Of a DNA stretch of 64,000 nucleotides, positions 1 through 11,327 are shown piece by piece. Below the pieces are notes generated by a model that had not been told where the DNA came from, made no database searches, and saw nothing but the letters and a program-made list of their open reading frames with translations. The first letter of the stretch is position 1, and every line of letters starts with the position of its first letter. The stretch spans positions 92,256,668 to 92,320,667 of the forward strand of contig NC_088203.1 in NCBI RefSeq assembly GCF_037126465.1. Direction: 5' to 3'. The DNA is from Ornithodoros turicata (Eukaryota; Arthropoda; Arachnida; Ixodida; Argasidae). The position numbers were made by a program, and so were the translations under genes.

Positions 1-909
1 TATCGCGCTTAAAACACACTTATGGCATGAAAAATAAATGTAATTCTTTACTTTATTCCGACCAACGTGCATTACAAATACAAACACAAAGGTCTGCAAG
101 TGTTGTTTGAAGAAGGGTGCAGGTGTTTCGAACAGGGAAACAGACTGATAGGTTTCCTAGTTTTCTGGTCTGGCAATTGCAACCACAACGGCAGCAGCTA
201 GCTTAATGGCATGGTCACCTCGTATCAAATAATATGAAAGATGATGTCACTGCTTCTCACTCTTCTATTATGTTACAATATGTGGCGTGAATGACTGTTG
301 CGGATGGATACGTTTACCCAACGCCTTGAGGGTAGCTATAAACAATCAAACAAACAAAACAGATTTTACAACAGCATCCCGAGCAAAGAATCGGGGAGAC
401 CATTCTTTGGGAGTCACCGCGAGCATGTCGTACGAAATTTTATGGCCCTCAATCGCGCTCTGCCTAAACGGTGGAGCCTGTTATCCCACCCAACAAACGG
501 AATTCGTACTATTGGAACAACAATTGCAAAAAAAAAAAAAAAAAAAAAACATGAATGGAAGATTTGTTGAGCCGTTTCGGTGATAGCTGGAGCAGGGGTT
601 GGGCCAGCTTGATACAGTATAAAGATTACGGAAAAACATTGAGGAAGCAGATCAGATGTTTATTTTTTTTAGATGTCCAGTCAATGCACTGTGGTTTGGA
701 TTGGATTGGAAAAGAAAGAAAAATATGCACTGTTTCTTTTTTTGCACCACTTTTTGCGTGAGAACATCCTTCAAACACACCTTCTTTGTGCTAAATAGCG
801 CGACAGAATGAAAATTTATTACACCTTGTCTTGAAAAGTGTGCTTGCGAGAAGGTGTGGGATTTTTTCCACAACGCGGCACACCGTCGTTTCTGACACAT
901 TCACAATGT
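1..909. other. Left edge, no supported gene
   Basis: I see no gene, RNA gene or assignable repeat here. An A-tract of about 20 bases lies at 530-549 and short T-runs near 660-670, which could be retroposon tails, but no body or target-site duplication could be recognised. Short open frames here are unconvincing. Confidence 0.6.
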
Positions 910-934
910 CTCCCGAGCAGTGTTGCGGATTTGG

Positions 935-1112
935 CCGCTCAAATCGGATTTAAATCAAATCCGCATTTTTTCTGAAGGTAGTAAATCAAATCCAAAGCAA
1001 GTCCGGATTTAATTTTGACACGTTAAATCGAATCCTTTTAAATCCGGATTTGTTTTTCCGGACCTAAATCAAATCCGCTTTTAAATCCGGATTTATCGAA
1101 TCTTTTGACAAA
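935..1112. repeat. Left subterminal AAATCC/GGATTT repeat block of the hAT
   Basis: Degenerate head-to-head copies of AAATCC and GGATTT fill this stretch just inside the left TIR. The matching block lies inside the right TIR (5600-5850). Symmetric motif clusters of this kind are typical transposase-binding regions of hAT elements; that role is inferred. Confidence 0.75.
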
Positions 1113-2287
1113 TCCGGGAGCCAAAATTCGTGCAGTAGTATTACTAGACCTATAAACGTGTCTACAAATTACTAATATTGCACGTATTCACTAAACAACG
1201 CTTAAATAACAGCATGCCGTGGCACAAAGAGCAACAAATTTCGTCTGATTGACGAGGATATAAAGGGCCAACCTATCAATCCGCTGGCCGAAATTTTATT
1301 CATATTTTAGGACATAAATTTTTGAGTTAGAAAGACATTCTCGGTTACGCCTGCTCGGCGTGTACCAGACTATCAGTCACCACGTATCAGCCTGTGTCAG
1401 GGGCGGATCCAGACGCTTGTTTCTTTGTTGTTGTTTTTTTTTTTTTGGGGGGGGGGTTCTTTGTCGGAGCGCGTAGCGGGGGAGTGGGGAGAGGGAAATT
1501 AAAGGTATAAACTGACGTTTTGGGGGGCGATTGGGGGGGAGCAATTTGGCGAGTTGCTTCTACTTACAGTCGTCTGCTCGCTCTACCACAGGAGCTATAT
1601 AAATGATATCTATACCATTCGATAGAGAATGAGCTAGCGGTTCTAATGAATCTACCTTCAAGGGAATGCGTATACCCACTCATGAACAAGAAAAGTTCGA
1701 ATTCGTACATTTTTCGCCGGAAGTGCTGTTTTCTGGAATTTTTTTCGTAGCGCCCCTTTAAAGTAGGAGTCACGGGACTTTTTTCGCGTTGGTAGGTATG
1801 GTACACCTTCCCAAAAGCGGATTTTTGGGTCAGGAACCTCCTCGTCATTTAGCACCGGGCGAACACGCCTGAGTGAAGGAATTCATATCGCGGGCCTAGG
1901 CTCAGCCACGCCCAAAAACACACGCCTGCGTCGATTTCTACCATCAGTACTCAAAAAACTACAGGTCGTTGGTTACTATACCCTGGGGGTCACAATTAAA
2001 TGGATCGTTAATAAATCGTGGGACATGTTACTAATACTTATACTGAACATGTAGCCCATGGGTCTATTTTAATGCTGACGTTTCGGGGCTTTGTAAAAAA
2101 ATTTTCCTCGCGCAGTACAGACTGTTGTAATCAAGGGAAAAAAAGTGTATGTGAGGAAGAGTAGCACATTGTGCCATGATTGTCCTTGGGAGCAGGAAAG
2201 GCTTGCCTTCCCGAACTCACGAAATGATAGGATGTGATATATTTATTGTTCGTTTTTACTTTCTTTTGACGTGAATGCGTGTACCTA

Positions 2288-2500
2288 CACAGGGTGTTCA
2301 AAATTAAGCTTTCACGAGCGCTACGCAAACACAGCGATAACAGGAAACCGGATGATAACTTGACGCTACTTGTGTAAGAAACAGGTGCTGCTAATTATGT
2401 AGCACCTGTTTCTTACTCAAGGAACAGAAAAAGTAGCACCAGTTTTCTTTTGTTCGCCTATTTATAAAATGCTAGTGAAAGCTTAATTTTGAACACCATG
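2288..2500. mobile_element. Mariner-like MITE (TA target site)
   Basis: Inverted ends share GTGTTCAAAATTAAGCTT (2295-2312 and complement near 2474-2495), flanked by TA at 2286-2287 and 2501-2502. The outer few bases are slightly diverged (CACAGGG versus CATGG). The middle is itself palindromic: AAGAAACAGGTGCT and AGCACCTGTTTCTT face each other. About 213 bp, no coding capacity. TIR sequence and TA duplication fit a Tc1/mariner-derived MITE. It sits inside the 4.9-kb hAT. Confidence 0.78.
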
Positions 2501-2734
2501 TATGCGTTCAATATGATGGCCAAGACCAAGAATTTCGCGACATGCTTTGGCAAGCTTGAAACGGGTCGTGCTTGAAGACTCAGCTAGAGGTCCACGGAAA
2601 AGGTGCCGTCCAATTGGCAGAATAACGTTATCTGCGTTCAAAGAACTGCACCTGATGTTCCCTCGGTGCGGTGAGAGGAAGTGATTGGAACAAAACGGCT
2701 ACTCCTGTCGCTCTGGAGAGAGGACGCCGGTAGT

Positions 2735-2818
2735 GCGCACTGATCTGGATAGCGGATGGGTGAGGGTATCGCGGGAAAGTGTACGACAACCGGCCGCCAT
2801 ATTGCGGTGCTCAAAAGA
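2735..2818 (-). repeat. Inverted copy of an ATGGCGGCCGG-containing segment (copy 1)
   Basis: This stretch is a diverged reverse complement of 5402-5498. Shared landmarks are the start-like ATGGCGGCCGG, an ATCCGCTATCCAG block and GATCAGTG...AGTGCG. The copies lie 2.6 kb apart inside the same hAT, so they may be internal inverted repeats or duplicated 5' exons of a captured gene. The product is not recognisable. Confidence 0.5.
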
Positions 2819-4010
2819 GCGATTACTGCCCATAGGAATGCATGTAAGCTGTGACAAGTTTTGCTGTTTGTGAGCGATTCCCTTGCTTCTTCGCTAAAAT
2901 TTTGCCACGGATCGCTGCAGAAATCCCTCGTGATTGGATTCCTTACGTTTTTTGTGTGAAATCCCGTCACATACATGTTATTTCCTGTCTATTTTGTACT
3001 CGTGGGAGGTCGTGTCGTCCCAATTTTGTACTTTGAACATCGATTATGTGATTTGCTGGTTTTGTGTGGTGTTGTATTTGTTGTGTTACGTTTCCTTTGT
3101 CGTCTGTCAGTGTGTGCAGCGTGTTGCTTCCCGTGTTTCTCCCATTTCCTTTCTGCCCGGGGGTGTGGAATGCCAGGGAATGTTTGGCACGTTTGTTTAT
3201 GTAACTACCTTAATATGCTTGGGTATAAACATTATGCTTTGCACAGGAAGTTTAGATATGACTAGTTATGACACGAAATGCCGAACGGCACTAAAGCATT
3301 TCCAAAGGACTAGAATGATATGTGATATAAAGGCTATGTGACGGTAAAAACATATCGACTAGAAATATGTGCACTGGGGAAATAAATGGCGGTAAAGACA
3401 GTTCAAAATGACTAGAGGTAGAGTGAATAAGTCATAAAAAGGCTAAGTAGCAAGGTCTTGTGCTGAAAGCTCCAACATCAAAGTATCACAAGTCCAGTTG
3501 CAACAGCAAGTTTGAAGCAGTCAAGCAGGTAAGTGGGCAGAGTGCATTACTGGTTGTTGAATATGATCAACCTTGACAATTTCTTTCGCAGCTGAGGCCT
3601 GGCTGTCACCTTCTCTGTATATTCCTTGGCAAGGTGGAACAGTCCGATACTGCTGTAGCACTGGGAAACTTCTTTGATCAGACGGATACATTGATCGGAT
3701 GGGCTGCATTCAAACATGTGTTGTCGCAAACTTAAGCAGCGAGAATAAAGAGTAGACATTCGAGGTTGAAAAATTATTTATTGTCACTAAGTAAAGTAAA
3801 CATGCTGGAACGCACCAAAGAGACATGTGGCTGGTGTGTTTGTATGTCCCACTAATAAGAGTTCAGGAGTATTTTCATATATTGGACAAGCTGCAGCTTT
3901 AAGGTGCCCTTCGTGCAGTACTGATTCCAATCATCAACCATCGCATGGAACTCTTAACTAGGGAACATGATTCTAGAGGCTAGATTTTCATGCAAATACA
4001 CACTTTCAAC

Positions 4011-4572
4011 CAGAGTTCGAGGTAACTCGTTACTGTTCCTTTTCTTGGTAACTATATAACTTAACTCGCTACTTTTGCGCTGTGGTAATTTTCAGAGGAA
4101 CTCCTTTTTCAGGTAACTTTGCCAAAGTAACTTAAGCTACGTTCCAAGTTAGTAATTCGTTTTCACTCACATCCACTTATTTCCTTGCTTTCTTTACGGT
4201 TCTTCCACAGCATTTTATGTCATAAAACGTGATGTCCAGTCAATGACAGTATTCTGTTCAGGAAGTAATAACTGCTGCTATTGAAATGAAGCTGAACCAT
4301 CGTGTGCCCACAGGGAATAAGATGTAACGTGTTCAGATTGTTGGACATAAACGAAAACTCAACGCAGGCAACTCAGGGTCGAACTCAACTGCACCTGTGT
4401 AGTGTTATTTTGTGTCCGAAGTAACTTGGGAGTAATTCGTTCTTTTTTTAAAGTAACTCTAACGTTTCAAGCTACGTTTCGGGCTGAATAACTTTAGTTC
4501 TTAACTTAGTTGCATTTTTCACACGGTAACTTTGTAACGAGTTCCTTTTGACGGGCAACTTCTCGATCTATG
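4011..4572. mobile_element. hAT-type MITE nested in the larger hAT
   Basis: An 8-bp perfect direct repeat, CTTTCAAC, occurs at 4003-4010 and 4573-4580. The ends between them are imperfect inverted repeats: CAGAGTTCGAG on the left, CATAGATCGAG as the complement of the right end. Subterminal zones are full of GTAACT/AGTTAC motifs (4020-4170 and 4420-4560), the common layout of hAT elements with AGTTAC-type ends. 562 bp, non-coding. Confidence 0.75.
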
Positions 4573-5401
4573 CTTTCAACTCTGCATGCTTTTTGTACAC
4601 TACATAAAGTAAGATACTTTTGCCCCAGTGAATTTGTTTTTAAATGCATGCAAGTGAATTCCTAGAGGTGCATATTTTGAGCAAGATAAATGAATTTTTC
4701 ATGCATGTGTGTTCAACCAGCTTTTAGTGCATATAAATCCGGCCTCTACATATGTCGCACGCATTATTACTTTCTGGGGGTGTTCTGGGAAGTCGAACTC
4801 GTTGGGTACAGCGTCTGTCGACGCATTTGTTTTTAAAATGTTTGCTGCAGACCAGTGATGTCGTCGACGGCGTCCAGTCCTTTCGCCTGACATTTACCGC
4901 ACATTTTGTTTAAATGTTCTGGGCGGCCGTGAGGGAACCTGCATTGAACAATTTATACCATCAATTATGGAAGGGATAACAAGGCTAATCCAAGCAAGCA
5001 ATCGTCGATACCGTGACCAACAAACTGAGCCGCAGATACCACAGCTGACAAGCGCACTTCAACGCCTGCTGCGTGCCGAGACCATACCCTTGAACTGCAG
5101 GAAGGCTAGACTATCACAATGACTCTATCCAGATAACAAACGGCTTAAAGTTTAACGCTTAGATCTTGAGATACGATTCCCAAAGTGCCGCGCACATGCA
5201 TCAACAGCAACGTTTTGTCACCCCGCTCGTGGACTAATAAATCGCATTTATTTGTAAAACCAAGTCACTTACTTGTGAAATAACGTCCCCGGTGCCTTGC
5301 CAGTACGGTCAGCACACCCAGAACCACAGCATGCGGGCATGACACCACAAAAATGCTACGCAAAGGCGCATGCACATAAAGCAGCTGAGTGGCGGATGGC
5401 A

Positions 5402-5498
5402 ATGTTTTGAGCTTCCCAAGATGGCGGCCGGTGACCGTACGGTTGCACCCTCAATCCGCTATCCAGCCTATTACTATAGAGATCAGTGGTAGTGCGTG
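5402..5498 (+). repeat. Inverted copy of an ATGGCGGCCGG-containing segment (copy 2)
   Basis: Reverse-complement partner of 2735-2818. On this strand the segment reads AAGATGGCGGCCGGTGAC followed by an open frame of about 25 codons, but no protein family could be recognised. Confidence 0.45.
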
Positions 5499-5625
5499 TT
5501 CAGATTTCAGACAAGGTCACATCGATTCGCGTAGAATGCGAAACGGCGCTTCGCTCAATTTCAAATCCATGCATTTTGTGAGGGAGTTTGGTGAAATCCA
5601 CGCGCAAATCCGCTGAAAAAGGGGC

Positions 5626-5755
5626 GATTCAATCCAAATCCAAATCATTCGTGGAAAATGCGATTGAATCCAAATCCAAATCATACCTGGAATATACGAT
5701 TGAATCCAAATCCAAATCATTAGTGGAAAATGTGATTCAATCCAAATCCAAATCC
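5626..5755 (+). repeat. 36-bp tandem repeat in the right hAT subterminal zone
   Basis: About 3.6 copies of a 36-bp unit containing GAATCCAAATCCAAATCAT followed by a GTGGAAAATG-type spacer. It is an ordered form of the AAATCC motif found at both ends of the surrounding hAT, so it is read as an expanded transposase-binding array. Confidence 0.75.
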
Positions 5756-6194
5756 TGCCCATATTTTTTTGCGCAAATCAAATCGCAAATCAAATCCGCC
5801 AGCATTCCGGTGGATTTAAATCCGGATTTAAATCAAATCCACGGATTCAAATCCGCAACACTGCTCCCGAGGCAGTTCGAAAAGTCCTAACGCCATAAAA
5901 TCACATGTCGACGGGCAGCTGTAGCACAGGAGGTAGAGGTAGCCCACGATTGCACACATTTTCCTCCACTGGCAATGGATCCAAAAGGCTTCGTACGGTT
6001 TTCTTCATGAAGCAGTACCGTATACCATATGAGGAACTCGTGATCATCAAAATGGTCAAAAGGAGTTTGATGGCCCCTTATTGAACGTTGTCGCTCAGTG
6101 GTAATGTTGTCAGCACCCAGTTAAATGCCATCGTGGCACAAAACGCAGTCGATGGACGCAGCGAACGACCTGTCTTCCGCCATGACAACAGCCA

Positions 6195-6375
6195 AACTCG
6201 AGTTGAGGAGCGTTCTCGAGGTAGCCGTAGCACCGATGCTACCTCGAGATTTTCGAGGAATACACGGAGGAATTCCTCCACTCGAGGGGCGTTTCGAGTC
6301 AATGTCGATTTATGAAGCGCAAAACCGGCCTCGAGGAGCAGCTCGAGTCGAGTTTCGAGTCGAGTCTCGTTCAAG
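6195..6375. repeat. TCGAG-rich block interrupting a LINE relic
   Basis: CTCGAG/TCGAG occurs many times here, often as facing pairs (for example GGTAGC...GCTACC around 6222-6245). It abuts the 3' part of a minus-strand LINE ORF at 6376. Dense short palindromic motifs resemble subterminal repeats of a DNA transposon, but no target-site duplication could be found, so the boundaries are approximate. Confidence 0.45.
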
Positions 6376-6573
6376 AATACGGCGGTTAACCTTGTCGCGG
6401 AAGGACTTTGGAAGGCGGCAGTCGAGAAGAAGGTGACGAACGTTCGCCTCAACGTTGCAGGTAGAACATAAGGGTGTGGCTTGCTGTGGTGTGTGGGCGT
6501 TGCAAAGACGAAGAAAGAAAAAATAAGCGGCTTCGGAACCTAATGGTGCATTTTCCGTGTTCAAATCGCCCAT
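6376..6573 (-). pseudogene. Non-LTR retrotransposon ORF2 C-terminal relic
   Basis: On the minus strand the frame carries the C-terminal zinc-knuckle of a LINE ORF2: CSTC, seven residues, H, four residues, C (C-x2-C-x7-H-x4-C), followed by basic residues. The same signature recurs near 18.6, 24.4, 29.7 and 51.0 kb. The frame runs into the TCGAG block at 6375 and loses similarity, so only about 65 codons survive. It probably descends from an RNase H-containing LINE; no reverse transcriptase remains. Confidence 0.65.
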
Positions 6574-6766
6574 GACCCTCCCTGAGGGAAATCAGGTTAA
6601 GCGGTGTCGAGGCATGGTAAAAAGTGCTATTTGTTTTATTTCGTATTCTAACTCAACCTCGTTCAGTGGACTCAGTACCCAAAATCTAGATGCCGTTAGT
6701 GAACCTTGCGTTCTTTTACGGATTTTCGAAATAATCCGCAAAATGTCACTACAAGACTAGCTGACG

Positions 6767-7115
6767 TCACCACGAGCCCTGGAGGCCCTGGAGGCTATCT
6801 CGCAGCAGCGCATGAACCTGTTTCTGCGGGCCAGGTGGCGCGTGCGAGCAGCAACATCGGCGCCCCAAAATACGCAACACGCGGGGATTTAGCAGACGAC
6901 GCGGCATTTTGAAATACGTGTTCTCGAGTTGTTCGCACTGAGCAAGATGCACAGCTTTTTTCTGTGGATTTCCTACAGGTTTTGTAGCTTTCTTTGGCGT
7001 CATACCGCTCGAAGCACCACGCGGAACCCGCTGATGAAACTCCCTATTGTTTGTATCCGCGGCCGCTTGGGCCCGAAATGGCGCTGTACAAACTTCGCTG
7101 CAACAGCCCAATGCA
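6767..7115 (-). repeat. Dispersed repeat, copy A (inverse of 23027-23340)
   Basis: Its reverse complement is clearly similar to 23027-23340: both contain GTTTCATCAGCGGGTT, AAAGCTACAAAACCTGTAGG and CCGCGTCGTCTGCTAAA in the same order. One 114-residue minus-strand frame spans it here but is broken in the other copy. The start resembles a short helix-turn-helix-like stretch (RHFGPKRPR...), so a transposase remnant is possible but unproven. Confidence 0.65.
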
Positions 7116-7708
7116 CCCTCCTGGTCTCCGCCCGTTTATTACTCACCGAGTTATCGCGTCATGAAATTCGGCATAATTTCGTTGCATTGTAAATTTTGAC
7201 CTGGCTGCCGAACCGAACTTTCAGACGTTTTCACGTCAAAATGCACCCTCGAGGAACAATGTTGCAAGAGAGAGTGCAGATTACGCCCACTCTGACGTCA
7301 TACTTGTGAAAAGTATAAATTAATACTCCCGATTCTTCCGCCTCACAAAGAGAAAACAAAAATAGTTTGGAAGAATAACAGTGGAAGAAACATAGATTGC
7401 ACATGACATAGATTAATTGCAGTATTATGAAGACACGAGGGACGGAGCATCATACTCTGTGCTGTCCCGTTTACAAAAAAAAAAAAAAAAGAAAAAAGAA
7501 AAGAAACCGAGGGAAGGATGTATCGTTGGGAATGAGCCTATGCAGAGGACTCTTTTGGCTGTCACTCTTTCGTGTCACTCTTTGGTGTCACTGCAATACC
7601 ACAAGATATTCCCTAGCAGACGACAGGAAAAGACGCTGACTGTGTCATCTGCTAAGTGTCGTCTGCTAGCATCGTTCGGAATGAGCTTATGTAGATAACG
7701 CCTTTGGC
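7116..7708. other. No gene; A-rich tract and a short duplication
   Basis: No supported gene. An A-rich tract lies at about 7475-7507. A segment beginning GGAATGAGC (about 7528-7600) is partly repeated at about 7679-7716, indicating a diverged local duplication of roughly 150 bp. Confidence 0.5.
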
Positions 7709-7716
7709 TGTCACTC

Positions 7717-7765
7717 AGCCTTAGCGGCGAAACATCCCACTACATTACTTATTTGTTGTTGTTGT
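7717..7765 (+). mobile_element. 5'-truncated SINE stub with TTG tail
   Basis: A 49-bp insertion ending ACTTATTTGTTGTTGTTG is flanked by the 8-bp repeat TGTCACTC (7709-7716 and 7766-7773). The same 3' end is found in the insertion at 14368-14411. Two independent copies with the same end, a TTG-repeat tail and target-site duplications indicate a truncated retroposon family. Confidence 0.7.
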
Positions 7766-7789
7766 TGTCACTCTTTCGTGTCACTGCAG

Positions 7790-9340
7790 TACCCAATCTG
7801 TGAAATAAGTTCGCTCACCCAAGGCTTCCACACGTCTACTGAACATACTAGCAAATTAGACTTACGTCAATGCCACTCGTGAAAGGCAACTTATATTAAA
7901 TAATCGCAAAGCACGCCACCAAATAGCGGACGTTGCGTAAATTGTTTGACGTTCCAATTACTGTTATAGCTGATGTCTAGGCAACATTATCGCTGATTAC
8001 AAAGGCTCAACAAACGGGCAGGTTCCGCCGTGCTGCAATGCCAATGATGCGACAGATGACGCCTTGCTCGCAAATATTGAATTTCTTGATTGCTAGAGGA
8101 GGTTGCGGAGCAGACGCTGCACATTATGAGCACGACCCGGAACAAGTTGAAAACTCTTCGAAATACAGAGAATCGTTATTATTGATATTGTTGTCATAAA
8201 GCGAGTAGTCTGTGTTATCGGCATTAGAGAAAAACGAAAGAAATTTATTGCAAAAGGAAAGCAGTAATCAGGGTTTGTTGACACGCATAACGATGTCCAA
8301 CTCAAAGTAGAAAAATCTCGGCACCAAGGAGTACACTGTGCTGGTCGCCACTGTCCTTAAAGGTAATATGAAGCAGTCGATGTCGAACCTATGCAATCAG
8401 CATGACGTGAGACTGCTAGATTCAAAAGTTCAGCACAACAAGTAATATGCGCACGAGTTTACTCTAAGTATTTTTAATTGACAAATAAAAACGCAGCCAA
8501 GAATGTCGGAGCGACGCACGGTGGGAAGAAGTCCAATTTGTCAAGCAACCCTGTAAACAAGGAGACCGATTAACAGATGGCTTTCCTGTTGGGACTTGCA
8601 AATACTGCCTTTTGAGAAAAGGTAGTTTGTGTGAAAGAACATAAACACAAGCCGAATCTTGCACTCAGTAGCTAAACGTCTATACCTGGGCCTTGTTTCA
8701 ACATCGTTGCGCTGCTATAGTTCGTCGCTCTGTTCGGCCCATGGTTGTGCGCATGAGACATTTTCGCCGCCGTACTTGGCGGAGTTTCCGTTTCGTCGGT
8801 CTGCTTCGCCACAGTGTTGCCAGTAGATTTCAATTTGCATTTTCTCGGGAGCTATAACGTCTATGTGAGAAATTTTTGCGGCATTTTACTCCTGAGGACG
8901 TACACAATTCAGGGCACACAAAACATGAGGTTCCACCTCGACTGCTTTACAATACCTTAAAAAAAAATTAAGTACTGTTGCAGGGCCTTATGACCCATGA
9001 CAGGCGTGATGCTAATCTCGAGACGCCTGTGGCACTCAATGTAATTTAATTGCCCATGCTTCAGACAAGTTAAGTGGCCATCTATGAGTGGGGAACATCC
9101 CGTTCAGAACTATATGTCCTCCTTGTTTTGTTCTCCGAAAAAAACCTATTCCTGAGTTGCATGCAGCGAAATGTTTGGCCAATGGTGGCCGAAATTCTCT
9201 GCATTCCTATGACGACAGTAATAACGAGCCAGAGACACATATGACTCTATCGATTTGCTACTTTAATGCACTGTCCATTGTCCGAAAAGTCAACTTCCAT
9301 ATTACCCAGACATAAATACACCGAAGAAGTGGAGCCCCCA
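7790..9340. other. Unassigned intergenic stretch
   Basis: No gene, RNA gene or repeat could be supported. Open frames are short and lack recognisable motifs. Confidence 0.5.
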
Positions 9341-9352
9341 TAAAAATCGTCT

Positions 9353-9634
9353 CTGCCGTCCTCGGTGGCTCGGTCGATTGCGTGTCCACCTGCTGATCTC
9401 CAGGTCGCGGGGTCAAACCCGGCCGAGGACAGTGGCACCTTGGCGGAAGGGTGCAAGTTGTTTAGACACGCAGTCTTCCGCATAGGACGTTAAATGTGGT
9501 GTGCATTGTGTCAAGATTTCGACGTGCGTTAAAGGACCCTCAGGTGGGCAAAATTAATCCACAGAAACCAACAAAGGGGCGTCGCTCATGATCGCAGTTG
9601 TATCGCGACGAAAAGACACGAATTATTATTAAAC
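9353..9634 (+). mobile_element. tRNA-derived SINE, near full length
   Basis: The head is tRNA-like: an A-box TGGCTCGGTCGATTG near 9366 and a B-box GGGTCAAACCC near 9410 lie about 45 bp apart, with GTCCTCGG and CCGAGGAC forming an acceptor-like pairing. A tRNA-unrelated body follows, including GTTAAAGGACCCTCAGGTGG, and an AATTATTATTAAAC tail. Short flanking repeats ATCGTCT occur at 9346-9352 and 9635-9641. Layout matches tRNA SINEs known from ticks; exact family unchecked. Confidence 0.8.
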
Positions 9635-9712
9635 ATCGTCTGTGTTTCGAGTCGTCCACACGACGGTATAGGCGCAGCTCCAATCCAGCGGCTTTTCACT
9701 TGCATAATTGAA

Positions 9713-9838
9713 TAGTAATCTCTATAATTGAATTGAATTGAATAATAATTGAATAATAGTTGAATAATAATTGAATAATAGTTGAATAATAATTGAATAA
9801 TAGTTGAATAATAATTGAATAATAATTGCTATAATTGA
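9713..9838 (+). repeat. TTGAATAATA minisatellite
   Basis: Tandem 10-bp units TTGAATAATA alternating with TTGAATAATAG-like variants, giving a roughly 20-22-bp higher period. Purely low-complexity; open frames across it are artefacts. Confidence 0.85.
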
Positions 9839-9844
9839 ATGGCG

Positions 9845-11140
9845 TTGTTTTCCATTCTTCAAAGTTGCATGACCTGCGTCTGTTTATCGCTTTGCTCCCA
9901 TAAACATGAGACTGGTGGCAACGGAACCACACGCTAATAAACAAATTAGCAACTAGTAGCTTCTGGTGATAAGATGCATAAGTTGCTTGGACAGTAATCT
10001 ACATTGCTGGAGAGCAAATTTCAAGGTCAGGGGACTAAATTTGGGAGTGACTACGAGCTAGAGGACTAGAAGCCGTAATTACTTCCTACTTTACTCCATT
10101 ATTTATTTTCTATTCTTTTTAGAAGAGGAAGTGCGCAGAAAGCGTGGCAGGCCGGCCGCCGAAAGAAAGACGTCCTGGTCGACTTGTTCAAGTACCTGAA
10201 GAAGCACGGGCCTCCACACGAAAGCTCGCGCAAAATAAACTTAGTGTTGTTTTTGAATATTTGTGAAACCTTTTTTTATAATACAGTAACTGCTATTTCG
10301 GTGGTTGTGCAGTTTTGTTCTGTGCTGTAAACATTAGCGAATTCTGCCAACTACGAACTGCGAGGAGCTAGAGGGTCACGGAAAGAAGGGCTATTTTTGT
10401 AAGGACGTGAGAGTATGTGAGCGAGACGATATATTAGCTCTTCGAACAAGGAGGCCATAAGGCTCTCAGATAAGAAACTAGAGTAATAAGAATCCAAGGT
10501 GGAGCGACTTGAGGGAGAGAATTGACATCGTCGGCTTGTCATCGCTCGCAGCCGCGGGCAAAATTACTTTTGAATGTACAACTTTGTGTATATGTAGCAA
10601 ATGAGAAAAAAGAATGACGGAGAAAAGGTCCAGCAAGAAAATTCAAACCGTAATCGGCAAGATAGCAATATCTCACAATACGTTGTAGGATGGAACTAGA
10701 GAGGCATCGCCCCGATGTTTGAGATCCTCGTTGTCGACAGAGGTAAACCCTCGCGGAAGTTTCGGTTCCACATTCGTACGTGACTTGTAAGTGCCGCTCC
10801 TCCTAATCCTCTCGTAATCATCCTCCTAATCCTCTTTAGTCCTATCACATCCCGGATACAACACATTCACCGACGAAGGATTATATGGACAACTGCAATA
10901 TGTCTCATTTTCTTTACGCTATTTTGGCTGATGGAAGTGAATTATGAAAGCAAGAGTATCAACTCGCAATGCCGTACTGTGGTGGAACACAAGCAAGGCC
11001 CTAATGAAACCGTAACGGACTGGGTCGGATTGGACATCATTTATGCGTAGTTGGAAGGGTCTATGGATGTTAAGCACGACAAACGTAGATCGCGGCATTT
11101 ATAGCGTACCGCCTGCAGCTGCAATCAATGTCATCCATCG
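9845..11140. other. Unassigned intergenic stretch
   Basis: No supported gene. No motifs or inverted ends were found apart from short A/T-rich runs. Confidence 0.5.
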
Positions 11141-11148
11141 AGAATTTA

Positions 11149-11266
11149 AGTTTACTTTTTCATTCTTTCTTTTTCGTTCTGTGTGTATGTTTGTGCCTGT
11201 CTGCGGAAGTTTACTTTTTCGTTCCGTCTTTTTCCTTCTGTGTGTGTGTTTGTGCCTGTCTGCGGA
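11149..11266 (+). repeat. Two direct copies of a 59-bp unit
   Basis: Units 11149-11207 and 11208-11266 are tandem copies beginning AGTTTACTTTTTC and ending TGCCTGTCTGCGGA, differing at a few bases. The second copy runs directly into AATAAACGCC, so an AATAAA signal directly follows the duplication; a transcript 3' end is possible. Confidence 0.75.
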
Positions 11267-11327
11267 ATAAACGCCCAACTGATAAGACGCTGGTCATCCA
11301 TCCCTAAACTTTCACATTGTACCTAGG

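Larger units (their letters stand above)
918..5863. mobile_element. hAT-type DNA transposon, non-autonomous, 4.9 kb
   Basis: The two ends carry a perfect 16-bp terminal inverted repeat starting CAGTGTTGCGGATTTG (918-933; complement ends at 5863). The element is bracketed by an identical 8-bp direct repeat, CTCCCGAG, at 910-917 and 5864-5871. An 8-bp TSD with a CAGTG end is the hAT superfamily signature. Both subterminal regions are packed with AAATCC/GGATTT motifs, as expected of transposase-binding sites. No transposase-like frame is visible inside, so this copy is non-autonomous or fully decayed. Its interior holds a MITE (2288-2500) and a second hAT (4011-4572). At nearly 5 kb it is long for a non-autonomous hAT. 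Confidence 0.88.

Noticed and set aside
1390..1900. hAT left end at CAGGGGCGGATCC (1394)
   Set aside because: The sequence resembles a hAT terminus, but no matching right end or duplicated flank was found.
2934..3341. 135-codon hydrophobic open frame
   Set aside because: It lies inside the hAT, in T/G-rich sequence with overlapping frames, and shows no family motif.
5517..5890. Open frames of IWIWIES- and SKSKS-type repeats
   Set aside because: They translate the AAATCC subterminal repeats of the hAT and have no coding signal.
9353..9634. Functional tRNA gene at the SINE head
   Set aside because: A and B boxes are present but the body continues into a tRNA-unrelated region with a tail and target duplication, and the cloverleaf is not sustained.
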